Positions 1-5,499 are shown, counted from the first letter of the stretch. The stretch: DNA of 5,866 nt from Nitrososphaerales archaeon TH5896 (GCA_014523625.1 JAATVP010000038.1:1-5866); one strand, 5' to 3'. Translations and numbers: made by a program. Notes: a model not told the origin generated them from the sequence alone.

Positions 1-74
1 CATTCTGAATGACGTTCCGAAATACATCCTAAAGATTGGTTTAATTCCTCTTCCCTTTTTTTATCATCGATCAT
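1..74 (-). CDS. Partial CDS, unknown protein (N-terminus only)
   Basis: An open frame starts at ATG 74-72 and runs off the left edge after 24 complete codons. The peptide begins MIDDKKREEELNQSLGCISE and is highly charged, as expected for a soluble, helical N-terminus. An in-frame TGA at 89-87 means no start further upstream is possible without rare codons. A clear archaeal TATA-like element (TTATAAAT, 104-97) is centred about 26 bases before the ATG, so the transcript is probably leaderless; AAGGA just before the start is too close to be a normal ribosome site. It is divergent from the small gene at 177. I do not recognise the family, and 24 residues are too few to assign a function. The frame and promoter spacing are observed; that it is a gene is an inference. 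Confidence 0.6.
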   Translation of the reverse strand, partial: MIDDKKREEELNQSLGCISERHSE

Positions 75-92
75 GATCCTTTCTATTCAATA

Positions 93-105
93 TTTTATTT
101 ATAAG
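93..105 (-). promoter_or_regulatory. TATA box for the left-edge gene
   Basis: The minus strand reads CTTATAAATAAAA here, close to the archaeal TATA consensus TTTAWATA. It sits 25-27 bases from the ATG at 74, the spacing seen for leaderless archaeal transcripts. It is predicted from sequence only. Confidence 0.5.
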
Positions 106-176
106 CGTTCCAAAGCTGGGAGAGAAAGGGCAACCTCAAAATACATTGTTGTTTCTATAAGTGATAGTAATAAGAT

Positions 177-446
177 ATGACATTTGAATCACGTGGAAGG
201 GAGGATATTCCCAGTCTAAATGCCTCAGACAGTGATTGGAAGAAATACTGGAATTCTTGTAGTATTGGTGGGTTAGTTGGTATGCTAGAAAAATTAACTC
301 AAATGGATAGAAAAAAGAAGCCAATCGAGAATAAATCGCTCTATCTAAGAGCATTAGAGTGTAAAGAAGCATTAAGCAAAACCGTTCGTGAAGTGATTGA
401 TAGAAATGATAAACTGATAAGAGATATTGAATTGGGGAAAAACTAA
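177..446 (+). CDS. Small hypothetical protein, 89 aa
   Basis: This is a short soluble protein of unknown family. The first 35 residues contain Trp, Ser and Gly (around SDWKKYWNSCSIGGLVGMLE, residues 19-38). The second half is Lys/Glu/Arg-rich and predicted helical, from about residue 40 to the end, with a possible amphipathic helix at LYLRALECKEALSKTVREVI (55-74). No signal peptide, membrane span or metal motif is visible; the two Cys are isolated. The start is fixed because a TAA lies at 171-173 in the same frame, two codons upstream of the ATG. There is no convincing ribosome site, so a leaderless transcript is possible, but no clean TATA box was seen either. The opposite strand also has an open frame here (136-474), but its Tyr/Leu/His-rich composition looks like a shadow. 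It stands alone, divergent from the left-edge gene. No function is proposed. Confidence 0.6.
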   Translation: MTFESRGREDIPSLNASDSDWKKYWNSCSIGGLVGMLEKLTQMDRKKKPIENKSLYLRALECKEALSKTVREVIDRNDKLIRDIELGKN

Positions 447-844
447 AAAGCCTAGCCAGCCAGCAGATAGCCATTAAGAAATAACATCTCTAGTACATTG
501 TAAAGATTGGAACAGAAGTGCAAAAATTAATTTTCAATTAGCAATTCCTCATCTGGGTCTAGTTTCATGCCCTTAACGTCTATGAACAAAAATACTTAAG
601 CCTCAAATCAAACGCATTTCTAATATGAGTAATGAGCCACTTTACCTGCGGGAATCAAACGCCTTGGTCTAAGTTTCAATTTACAAAAGTGTTAATTTGA
701 TCAGGTAACATTATTAAAATATAGGATTTGTTCCATGTTGATACAATCTAAATTTTGATTCTAAACATATGAATGAGATATTCTAATAGCGATATGCAAT
801 GATAAAATTCTTAGGTATTATAGAATTAATTACGCTTCTACAAG
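447..844. other. Intergenic region, no gene supported
   Basis: This 398-base gap lies between the small plus-strand gene and the 3' end of the frameshifted ABM gene, so the two genes converge on it. I see no tRNA, no long open frame and no clear terminator. It holds only tiny frames (plus strand 625-672, minus strand 568-527) and an AT-only palindrome AAAATTAATTTT at 523-534, which is common by chance in DNA of this composition. The tiny frames could be relics of decayed genes, but I cannot support that. Confidence 0.6.
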
Positions 845-1250
845 TCAGTCCACACATACACCTGGTACTGCAACTTTTTTGAAGAGATGCGGAGACATTA
901 CTGTACTAGGAGGCAGACCAACTATGCTAGATCGGAATTCAGAGCCGGTAACAGCTTGCATAAAAAGTTTGGCAGATTCCCAAACTTCATAGTTGAGGAA
1001 AACGCTACTACCTGCAATCCCGCGATGTAGCTGCGCAGATATGAATCCAGGTTGCCGCTTTAGTACTATACCAGTGGCGGCAAATGCCGCTAAGCATTTG
1101 GAAGAACTCATCAACCTCATCCGGATCTACATTAAATTTATTGATCAGTATTACTGGACCAGTATCATCCTCACCCATCTGTCGAACAAACATTACTCGT
1201 TCATCCATTTCAACTAGCTTTTCTGGTATTCCATCTACTAAGTTTATCAT
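845..1250 (-). pseudogene. Antibiotic biosynthesis monooxygenase-like gene with a frameshift
   Basis: Joining two minus-strand frames restores one small ABM-type (dimeric alpha/beta, ferredoxin-like) protein of about 134 aa. The first frame, from ATG 1250, gives residues 1-50 ending VILINKFNVDPDEVDEFF. The second gives the rest, including KRQPGFISAQLHRGIAGSSV and LNYEVWES, and ends HLFKKVAVPGVCVD at the TGA at 847-845. These are ABM family hallmarks. The break lies between about 1101 and 1090: one extra base, or a longer insertion of 3n+1, puts the frames out of step. Without correction, the first frame runs on to a TAG at 1010-1008 and makes about 80 aa with a nonsense tail. I chose ATG 1250 over the GTG at 1259 because AGGTGA (1261-1256) lies five bases before it and overlaps the GTG. 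The gene follows the NmrA reductase by 19 bases, so the two are probably co-transcribed. ABM proteins are typically oxygenases or putative stress and quinol-handling enzymes; the substrate is unknown. The cause may be true mutation, sequencing error or recoding. Confidence 0.85.
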
Positions 1251-1255
1251 ATTTC

Positions 1256-1261
1256 TCACCT
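1256..1261 (-). promoter_or_regulatory. Ribosome binding site of the ABM gene
   Basis: AGGTGA is a perfect match to the complement of the archaeal 16S rRNA 3' end and sits five bases before ATG 1250, in the 19-base gap after the NmrA stop. It decides the start: the GTG at 1259 is part of this site. It also indicates that the downstream gene is translated from a shared message. Confidence 0.75.
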
Positions 1262-1269
1262 AGCAGTTG

Positions 1270-2148
1270 TCATATAAAAGCATCTGCGTAATCTTTAGCA
1301 AACTCAACAAAGGCTGTTGCTTTTCTTCCAGTTACTTCTTCAACTGCAGATGACACCGATGAAGCATATCCCTTTCTGTATACCGTGTATAGATCTGAAA
1401 TTGTGTTGATAAGCCAATCATCCAGTCCGGCCTCTTTCATACCTCCTCTAGCCTCCTCATCTGAAATGTTCACGTAATCTATTTTCTTACCAGTCGCTTT
1501 AGAAAGTATATCTGCGGCTTGGTGATAGGACAGAGCCTCAGGTCCTGTAATCATGTATGTTTTATTGTAATGTTTATCTCCCTCCAACAGAGCTTTTACG
1601 GCTACAGCTGCGATATCACGAGCATCTACAAAACTAACTTTTGCATCTTCTGCTGGTATGTAAAAGGCATTATTACTCTTAATGGTAGTACCTTGGAAAT
1701 TAATAAACCCCTGCATGAATTCATTTGGACGCAGAAATGTGTAAGGAATTCCAGATTCTTCTATCAATTTTTCTGTTTGCCGATGCAATCGCATAGCCTC
1801 CACATCAGCATCCAAATCGGCACCCCTTATAGATTGCTTAACAATATGCTTAATCCCAGATTTCTTTGCTTCAGTAACCAAATTTGATTCATGTTCTACA
1901 GTTTTGGGGGAGGGATGCGTAAGCAAGAAGAGCTTATCCACGTCTTTGAAGGCAGATTCAAGTCCTTCTATTTTATCATAATCAATTTGTAATCCTTTAA
2001 CTCTGTCATATTGCTGAACCTTATTTGCATTTTCAACTGAATGAACACCTGCCTTGATATTGTAACTTGAGGCATCTCTGGAAAGTTGCCTTACAACTTC
2101 ACTTCCCACAGTACCCGTAGCACCTGTTACTAGAATTGTTCCAACCAT
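1270..2148 (-). CDS. NmrA-family NAD(P)-binding oxidoreductase (atypical SDR)
   Basis: This 292-aa cytosolic protein has a Rossmann fold of the NmrA/atypical short-chain dehydrogenase type (NAD(P)H:quinone oxidoreductase 2-like, COG0702 group). The glycine-rich dinucleotide motif TGATGTVG is at residues 8-15 after a beta strand (TILV). Family landmarks follow: an LFLLTHPSP strand (73-81), HIVKQSIRGA (101-110), SGIPYTFLRPNEFMQGF (132-148) and VSFVDARDIA (171-180). The Tyr-x-x-x-Lys pair of classical SDRs is not seen at the usual place, as is normal for this group, whose members act as NAD(P)H-dependent quinone or azo reductases or as redox sensors. Length is typical. A GTG at 2154 is in frame, but ATG 2148 gives the usual N-terminus and fits the TATA spacing. 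It leads a probable two-gene unit with the ABM gene. The substrate cannot be read from sequence. Confidence 0.94.
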   Translation of the reverse strand: MVGTILVTGATGTVGSEVVRQLSRDASSYNIKAGVHSVENANKVQQYDRVKGLQIDYDKIEGLESAFKDVDKLFLLTHPSPKTVEHESNLVTEAKKSGIKHIVKQSIRGADLDADVEAMRLHRQTEKLIEESGIPYTFLRPNEFMQGFINFQGTTIKSNNAFYIPAEDAKVSFVDARDIAAVAVKALLEGDKHYNKTYMITGPEALSYHQAADILSKATGKKIDYVNISDEEARGGMKEAGLDDWLINTISDLYTVYRKGYASSVSSAVEEVTGRKATAFVEFAKDYADAFI

Positions 2149-2168
2149 ACTCACAGTAATATGAGTAT

Positions 2169-2182
2169 TATATTATATATTA
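2169..2182 (-). promoter_or_regulatory. Candidate TATA box for the NmrA-ABM unit
   Basis: The minus strand carries an AT-only run (AATATATAATATAA) centred about 27 bases before ATG 2148. That is the spacing expected for a leaderless or nearly leaderless archaeal transcript. There is no strong ribosome site before the ATG (only GTGAG), which agrees with this. It is a prediction only. Confidence 0.45.
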
Positions 2183-2236
2183 TTGGCGGAAGTAGTACAA
2201 TAAATAATGGACAATAATAAGATATCTTGTCACATA

Positions 2237-2250
2237 ACTACTGCAGTAGT
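2237..2250. repeat. 14-bp perfect palindrome upstream of the NmrA unit
   Basis: ACTACTGCAGTAGT reads the same on both strands. It lies about 90 bases before the NmrA start and about 55 bases before its candidate TATA box, where an activator or distal repressor could bind. A perfect 14-mer palindrome is expected by chance roughly once in 16 kb, so one in this window is weak evidence alone. Confidence 0.35.
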
Positions 2251-2273
2251 CTCAGTTTGGAAACTTTTTTCTA

Positions 2274-2327
2274 TTAAACTATCCATACATTGCCAGCAGC
2301 TTCCATATATTCGCGTAAGTTTGTCAC
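2274..2327 (-). other. 17-codon open frame with consensus ribosome site
   Basis: GTG at 2327-2325 starts a frame encoding MTNLREYMEAAGNVWIV and a TAA. It is preceded by AGGAGG at 2340-2335, seven bases from the GTG, the strongest Shine-Dalgarno match in the window. It lies in the same direction as, and about 125 bases before, the NmrA gene. It may be a leader peptide, the surviving 5' end of a deleted gene, or chance, because the AGGAGG overlaps the edge of the hydrolase relic on the other strand. I do not recognise the peptide. Confidence 0.3.
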
Positions 2328-2333
2328 ACTTGA

Positions 2334-2535
2334 ACCTCCTTTCTAAATGATACAGGCCATAAAATTATGGTTACACGACTACATCTTCATACTCTCGCAG
2401 AGGTGAGGTAGCGACAGTAAGGCGCGCAATAGAGCAACTTGATAGATTAACTATACTTATAGGAAATTCATACGGCGGAGAGGCAAGCACAAATGTAGGT
2501 TATAATAATCCCAATGTGACTTCACGATTGGGTAG
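2334..2535 (+). pseudogene. Relic of an alpha/beta hydrolase (internal fragment)
   Basis: Plus-strand translation gives a recognisable middle piece of a small alpha/beta hydrolase. Frame one reads FLNDTGHKIMV...LHLHTLAE up to about 2402. A frame change then continues with EVATVRRAIEQLDRLTILIG, NSYGG (the nucleophile elbow, GNSYG, with Ser as the expected nucleophile) and TNVGYNNPNVT, then TAG at 2533-2535. Intact members of this family (about 230-270 aa) have an N-terminal VLVHG strand, GHSYGG at the elbow and a C-terminal catalytic His; here both ends are missing and one frameshift is present. The usual His of GHS is Asn. No start codon or ribosome site fits. It ends 12 bases from the stop of the convergent LLM gene. 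It is a remnant left by deletion, not a working gene. The fragment is observed; the family comes from its motifs. Confidence 0.72.
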
Positions 2536-2547
2536 ATAGTATTGTTC

Positions 2548-3489
2548 TTATCTAGCAAACTTTGCCAGCTGTTTTGTTATCTCAATCATGTTATCAATAT
2601 TTGCACCGATGGACGAAAAGTTAAATCCAAATATTATATGACTAATTCCAATTTCCTTAATTCTTTTTACGTCATGCCCAATCTCATCAATCGTTCCTGT
2701 TAATGGAGATCTTTGGCCTTCTTCATGTATTGTCCGACTATTTGAATCAACTATGTTAGGAAACGTTAAAAGAATAACCTGAAAGTTTTTTGGATCCTTG
2801 TTTGCTCTGTTGGCGTTCTCCCTCATTATTTTCATTGGGTTTCCTAGGTGTTCTAAAGATTCGCCGATTCCACCTAACCAGCCATTAGTATTATATTTTA
2901 CAATTCTTGTAAATATTTGTGGACTAAATCCACCAAGATAAATTGGAATATGCGGTTTTTGAATAGGCTTTGGTTCAATTATTGAGGCTGGAATATTATA
3001 ATATTCTCCTTTAAATTCAACAATATCATCTCCCCATATCTTTTTCAATACTTGAATGAATTCATCCGCTCTCTTACCCCTATTATTAAACGGCACATTA
3101 GAAACCTGATATTCATCCCTGGACCATCCTATACCTAACCCAGCTACACTTCTCCCTTCTGATAGAACATCAAGAGTAGCAAATCTTTTTGCAAGTATTA
3201 CGGGATTGTGAAATAAGATATCAATTACAGAAGTTCCGAGTACGATCTTATTGGTATTTGCAGCAATATAGGTCAGTGTTTCTAATGGATCTAATACAAC
3301 CTGGAGCTCAACAGAAAGACTACCATCAGCATTTCCAGGGGATGGAGTTTGTGGATTCAATGGCCAAAGAAGCCTTTCACCAACCCATAGGGAATCAATG
3401 CCTTCATCCTCTGCAATCTTCGCAGTCTGGAGTACATTTTCTCTTGTGGCTTGCCGGCCTAATTGCGGTGAGACAATGCCAATTTTCAA
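2548..3489 (-). CDS. LLM-class F420-dependent oxidoreductase
   Basis: This 313-aa luciferase-like (bacterial luciferase/F420 reductase superfamily) TIM-barrel protein is probably cytosolic. It starts MKIGIVSPQLG, the first barrel strand. Landmarks are AEDEGIDSLWVGER (26-39), a TNKIVLGTSV strand (79-88), NPVILAKRFATLDVLSEGR (95-113), GLGIGWSRDEY (117-127), a PHIPIYLGG strand (179-187) and the C-terminal IKEIGISHIIFGFNF segment. Members transfer hydride between reduced F420 or FMN and an organic substrate; thaumarchaea are known to make F420, so F420 is the likelier cofactor. The start is TTG: a TGA at 3504-3502 lies five codons upstream and no ATG or GTG falls between. It begins 21 bases after the DUF899 stop and so is probably read through from that gene. 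The substrate is not predictable. Confidence 0.94.
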   Translation of the reverse strand: MKIGIVSPQLGRQATRENVLQTAKIAEDEGIDSLWVGERLLWPLNPQTPSPGNADGSLSVELQVVLDPLETLTYIAANTNKIVLGTSVIDILFHNPVILAKRFATLDVLSEGRSVAGLGIGWSRDEYQVSNVPFNNRGKRADEFIQVLKKIWGDDIVEFKGEYYNIPASIIEPKPIQKPHIPIYLGGFSPQIFTRIVKYNTNGWLGGIGESLEHLGNPMKIMRENANRANKDPKNFQVILLTFPNIVDSNSRTIHEEGQRSPLTGTIDEIGHDVKRIKEIGISHIIFGFNFSSIGANIDNMIEITKQLAKFAR

Positions 3490-3510
3490 GGTATCTCTAT
3501 CTCAATTTCA

Positions 3511-4260
3511 TTACGGTACCGGTACTTCATAGGCCCTTGGATCGAGCCAGCTATGAAATGTCCTGCCATATTCATCATGACGGCGGACCCAGAATTGAGA
3601 AAAGTCGTGACCGGCCTCATCCCGTCCCTTGGGAACTAGGTCAAGATAATGATATGCCACATTTAACATATCTATGCCACGCGAATAAGTCGAATAGGTG
3701 TGAAACACGCGACCACTTGAATCCTTGAAAAATACACTGACTCCTTGTAGCTCCGGACTAGGTGAGGCTTGAGCAACATAGTTGTAGTATACTTCATTCT
3801 TGGCTAACTCTTCCTGCGTGAAAGAAACGTGGTGGTCAAAATTGAAATCTGTGTCGTAAGAAGAAAGCCAGTTGAAATCCCAGCCCATCCGTTTTTGGTA
3901 CGCCGCCAGCTTATAGTATGGAGCCCGAGAAATAGCAATCATGGTTACATCTCTTTGGTTCAAGTGCACAATAATTCCATTGAAATTGTCCGCCCAAAAG
4001 GAACAATGTAAACATCCTTCATCCCAGCTTGGATCAAACATAAAATGATAAACGATTAGTTGGCTTCTTCCATCAAAAAGTTCTGACAGGGTTTGTTTCC
4101 CATTCCGTCCTTCAAAGACATACTCCTTATTAACTGCTACCCATGGAAGATCACGCCGTTGCTGGCTAAGCTGATCTCGCAGAGCAGTGAACTCCTTTTC
4201 CTTCTTGAGAAGTACTTTGCGATCCCTGACCCATTCTTCTTCGGAAACAATCTTATTCAT
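3511..4260 (-). CDS. DUF899 family thioredoxin-like protein
   Basis: This 249-aa protein matches the DUF899 family along its whole length. It has an N-terminal helix (VSEEEWVRDRKVLLKKEKE), LPWVAVNKEYVFEG (38-51), LFDGRSQLIVYHFMFDPSWD (61-80), a CLHC dithiol (Cys83, Cys86) followed by SFWADNFNG, DVTMIAISRAP (104-114), GWDFNWLSSYDTDFNFDHHV (126-145), VFHTYSTYSRGIDMLN (185-200) and YHYLDLVPKGRDE (204-216). The fold is thioredoxin-like; a thiol redox role is an inference from the CxxC, and the family has no settled function. A longer frame from TTG 4302 exists, but it crosses the inverted repeat and adds residues unlike the family. ATG 4260 gives the usual MNKIVSEEEW start. No ribosome site is seen, so the message is probably leaderless or has a short leader. 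It is first in a likely operon with the LLM oxidoreductase. Confidence 0.94.
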   Translation of the reverse strand: MNKIVSEEEWVRDRKVLLKKEKEFTALRDQLSQQRRDLPWVAVNKEYVFEGRNGKQTLSELFDGRSQLIVYHFMFDPSWDEGCLHCSFWADNFNGIIVHLNQRDVTMIAISRAPYYKLAAYQKRMGWDFNWLSSYDTDFNFDHHVSFTQEELAKNEVYYNYVAQASPSPELQGVSVFFKDSSGRVFHTYSTYSRGIDMLNVAYHYLDLVPKGRDEAGHDFSQFWVRRHDEYGRTFHSWLDPRAYEVPVP

Positions 4261-4293
4261 AACAGTTGTATCCAAGAAATAATAAAAAGCGTT

Positions 4294-4309
4294 CCTCCCC
4301 AAGGGGAGG
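4294..4309. promoter_or_regulatory. GC-rich inverted repeat, candidate operator or hairpin
   Basis: CCTCCCC and GGGGAGG are perfect 7-base arms around AA, a stark GC block in AT-rich DNA. On the minus strand it lies directly downstream of a good TATA box (4320-4311) and 34 bases before the DUF899 ATG, where an archaeal repressor could block RNA polymerase. Read as RNA on the minus strand it also forms a 6-bp all-GC stem with a CUUG loop, followed by a T-rich run (4287-4276), so it could instead end the DUF2182 transcript. Sequence alone does not decide between the two. Confidence 0.6.
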
Positions 4310-4310
4310 T

Positions 4311-4329
4311 TTATTTAAAAGATATAAAA
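4311..4329 (-). promoter_or_regulatory. TATA element(s) for the DUF899-LLM operon
   Basis: The minus strand reads TTTTATATC then TTTTAAATAA, the second (4320-4311) matching the archaeal TATA consensus TTTAWATA very well. Transcription would start around 4290, giving a leader of about 30 bases; a second AT run at 4288-4276 could instead serve a leaderless start. It is a prediction only. Confidence 0.45.
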
Positions 4330-4392
4330 TAACTATGCTCCGTAACTTTCGTATTGCAGCAGGCTCAAATGCACCTCATTAGTCATATGTGG

Positions 4393-5373
4393 TTATGATG
4401 ACGAAGGCATATCCATTGACATCATCATCGTCATGTCAATGTCTCCGCTGCTGCTGCTGCTGCTGCCACTCATCGAACCGGATGGCAGAGATATAGCCCC
4501 GGTCGAAGAAAGTATCCCTAATGTTATGAAACCTATACCTGTGATTCTACCAATCCAAAGACCGCCTCTGATCCAAAACTTTTCAGCGAAAATAATAGCG
4601 GCAAATAATCCCATCCAGTAAATATTCATCCACCCTAGTGCTACCATAAGTAGAAAATATGGCCAACAACAACCAAGACAATAAAGGCCGTGATACATTC
4701 CCAACTTCAATGCTCCCACTCTGCCCTTTTGCCATCGTCTCATAAGGAATGTAAGAGGAGATTCGCAGTACCCAAGGTACTTAGTTTTTAATAGGCTAAA
4801 TTGATATGTGCCGGCTACAATCAATACAATTCCATAAATAATATTAGCAGGTACAGGCTGTTGCAGGCTATCATTTTGTCCTAACTGTGGGAGCAGGGTA
4901 TCAAAGAAAAACGACCAGCCAACCAATAGAATCACCCCAGTCAGAGCCCAGATAGCAAGATATGCCGATACGAAGAGAATGATGTTAGGTGATTTCGATT
5001 GCAATATGTTCCTCAATCTATGAAAAGTATTACTTTTGTCTCCACCTTCCGCTGCGGAATATTCCATACCATCATTGCTGCTACTGTGATATGCCATTTG
5101 ACCGTTAGAATTGCTATTATCTGGATTATTGCTGGTAGCATTATTCATGTTAACCAGCCGATTAAAGACAAGGATCATTGGTACTATCGCAGGGAACATC
5201 ATAGCAGTCATTCCCGCTGTCCATAATATCACAAACAAAGATAGTGCCGCTGGATTGTGGTAAAATGTCATCATAGAAAACATCATTGCGTCATATTGCC
5301 ATATCGACACTAGCCATGTCAACAAAGTAATCGATATTACGATTGCAATAATTACTAGAGTTGAGGTTTTCAT
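4393..5373 (-). CDS. DUF2182 integral membrane protein, Met-rich tail
   Basis: This 326-aa polytopic membrane protein is of the DUF2182 family (COG5486, described as predicted metal-binding). Hydrophobic spans are seen at about 5-25, 43-70, 129-153, 176-194, 225-248, 251-265 and 275-293. Family motifs are WTAGMTAMMFPAIVPM (51-66), QFSLLKTKYLGYCESPL (191-207) and GMYHGLYCLGCCWPYF (225-240), the last two carrying Cys and His/Met that could bind metal. Residues 74-128 form a hydrophilic Asn/Ser/Gly-rich loop. The C-terminus is a Ser run (304-309) and a tail with six Met in nine residues (MTMMMSMDM, 314-322), resembling copper(I)-binding Met clusters. Copper is important to ammonia oxidisers, so copper handling is an attractive inference but not shown. 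ATG 5373 has AGATGAT just before it, a weak ribosome site. Gaps of 126 and 132 bases separate it from its neighbours, so it may be its own unit. Confidence 0.9.
   Translation of the reverse strand: MKTSTLVIIAIVISITLLTWLVSIWQYDAMMFSMMTFYHNPAALSLFVILWTAGMTAMMFPAIVPMILVFNRLVNMNNATSNNPDNSNSNGQMAYHSSSNDGMEYSAAEGGDKSNTFHRLRNILQSKSPNIILFVSAYLAIWALTGVILLVGWSFFFDTLLPQLGQNDSLQQPVPANIIYGIVLIVAGTYQFSLLKTKYLGYCESPLTFLMRRWQKGRVGALKLGMYHGLYCLGCCWPYFLLMVALGWMNIYWMGLFAAIIFAEKFWIRGGLWIGRITGIGFITLGILSSTGAISLPSGSMSGSSSSSSGDIDMTMMMSMDMPSSS
4447..4464. repeat. (GCT)6 trinucleotide repeat in the DUF2182 gene
   Basis: Six tandem GCT units (AGC on the coding strand) encode the Ser run before the Met-rich tail. Such in-frame microsatellites change copy number easily, so linker length may vary between strains. 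A degenerate CAT/ATC run at 4414-4440, next to it, encodes the Asp/Met part. Confidence 0.8.
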
Positions 5374-5410
5374 ATCATCTTATTTTTTTCGAGTCAGAAT
5401 TTACTACTTT

Positions 5411-5440
5411 GTATTTATCTTTATTTCTCCTTTAAAAGTC
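5411..5440 (-). promoter_or_regulatory. Possible promoter region for DUF2182
   Basis: The minus strand holds two AT-rich candidates, CTTTTAAAG (5438-5430) and GATAAATAC (5419-5411), that could be TATA elements giving leaders of roughly 15-35 bases before ATG 5373. Neither is a perfect match and I cannot choose between them. Confidence 0.3.
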
Positions 5441-5465
5441 ACATTTCATCACATATTTTTTTCAT

Positions 5466-5479
5466 AGGTCTTGCGACCT
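5466..5479. repeat. Short hairpin with GCAA loop after the hydrolase gene
   Basis: On the minus strand AGGTC-GCAA-GACCT forms a 5-bp stem with a GNRA-type tetraloop, 20 bases after the hydrolase stop. It is followed by A-rich, not T-rich, sequence, so it is not a typical intrinsic terminator; it may be a 3' end structure or chance. Confidence 0.3.
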
Positions 5480-5499
5480 GCATCAGGAGCATGTGAGGG

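Noticed and set aside
136..474. 112-aa minus-strand frame opposite the small plus-strand gene
   Set aside because: Its Tyr/Leu/His/Phe-rich composition, lack of motifs and full overlap with a better frame mark it as a shadow.
523..534. Palindrome AAAATTAATTTT
   Set aside because: AT-only palindromes of this length are frequent in AT-rich intergenic DNA.
527..568. 13-codon minus-strand frame MKLDPDEELLIEN
   Set aside because: It is plausible as the tail of a lost gene, but a stop lies just upstream and nothing supports translation.
625..672. 15-codon plus-strand frame MSNEPLYLRESNALV
   Set aside because: It looks protein-like but is too short, with no ribosome site or promoter; at most it is a relic.
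1251..1259. GTG 1259 as the ABM start
   Set aside because: The GTG is part of the AGGTGA ribosome site that serves ATG 1250.
1519..1887. 122-aa plus-strand frame inside the NmrA gene
   Set aside because: It lies antisense to a well-recognised enzyme and has low-quality, Cys/Phe/His-rich composition.
2357..2370. Inverted repeat CCATAA-AA-TTATGG
   Set aside because: It lies inside the hydrolase relic with 6-base arms and no promoter context, so it is likely chance.
3189..3728. 179-aa plus-strand frame across the LLM and DUF899 genes
   Set aside because: It is antisense to two conserved genes and contains no recognisable domain.
4261..4302. TTG-initiated 14-residue extension of the DUF899 protein
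   Set aside because: It crosses the inverted repeat, has no family similarity, and ATG 4260 gives the usual N-terminus.
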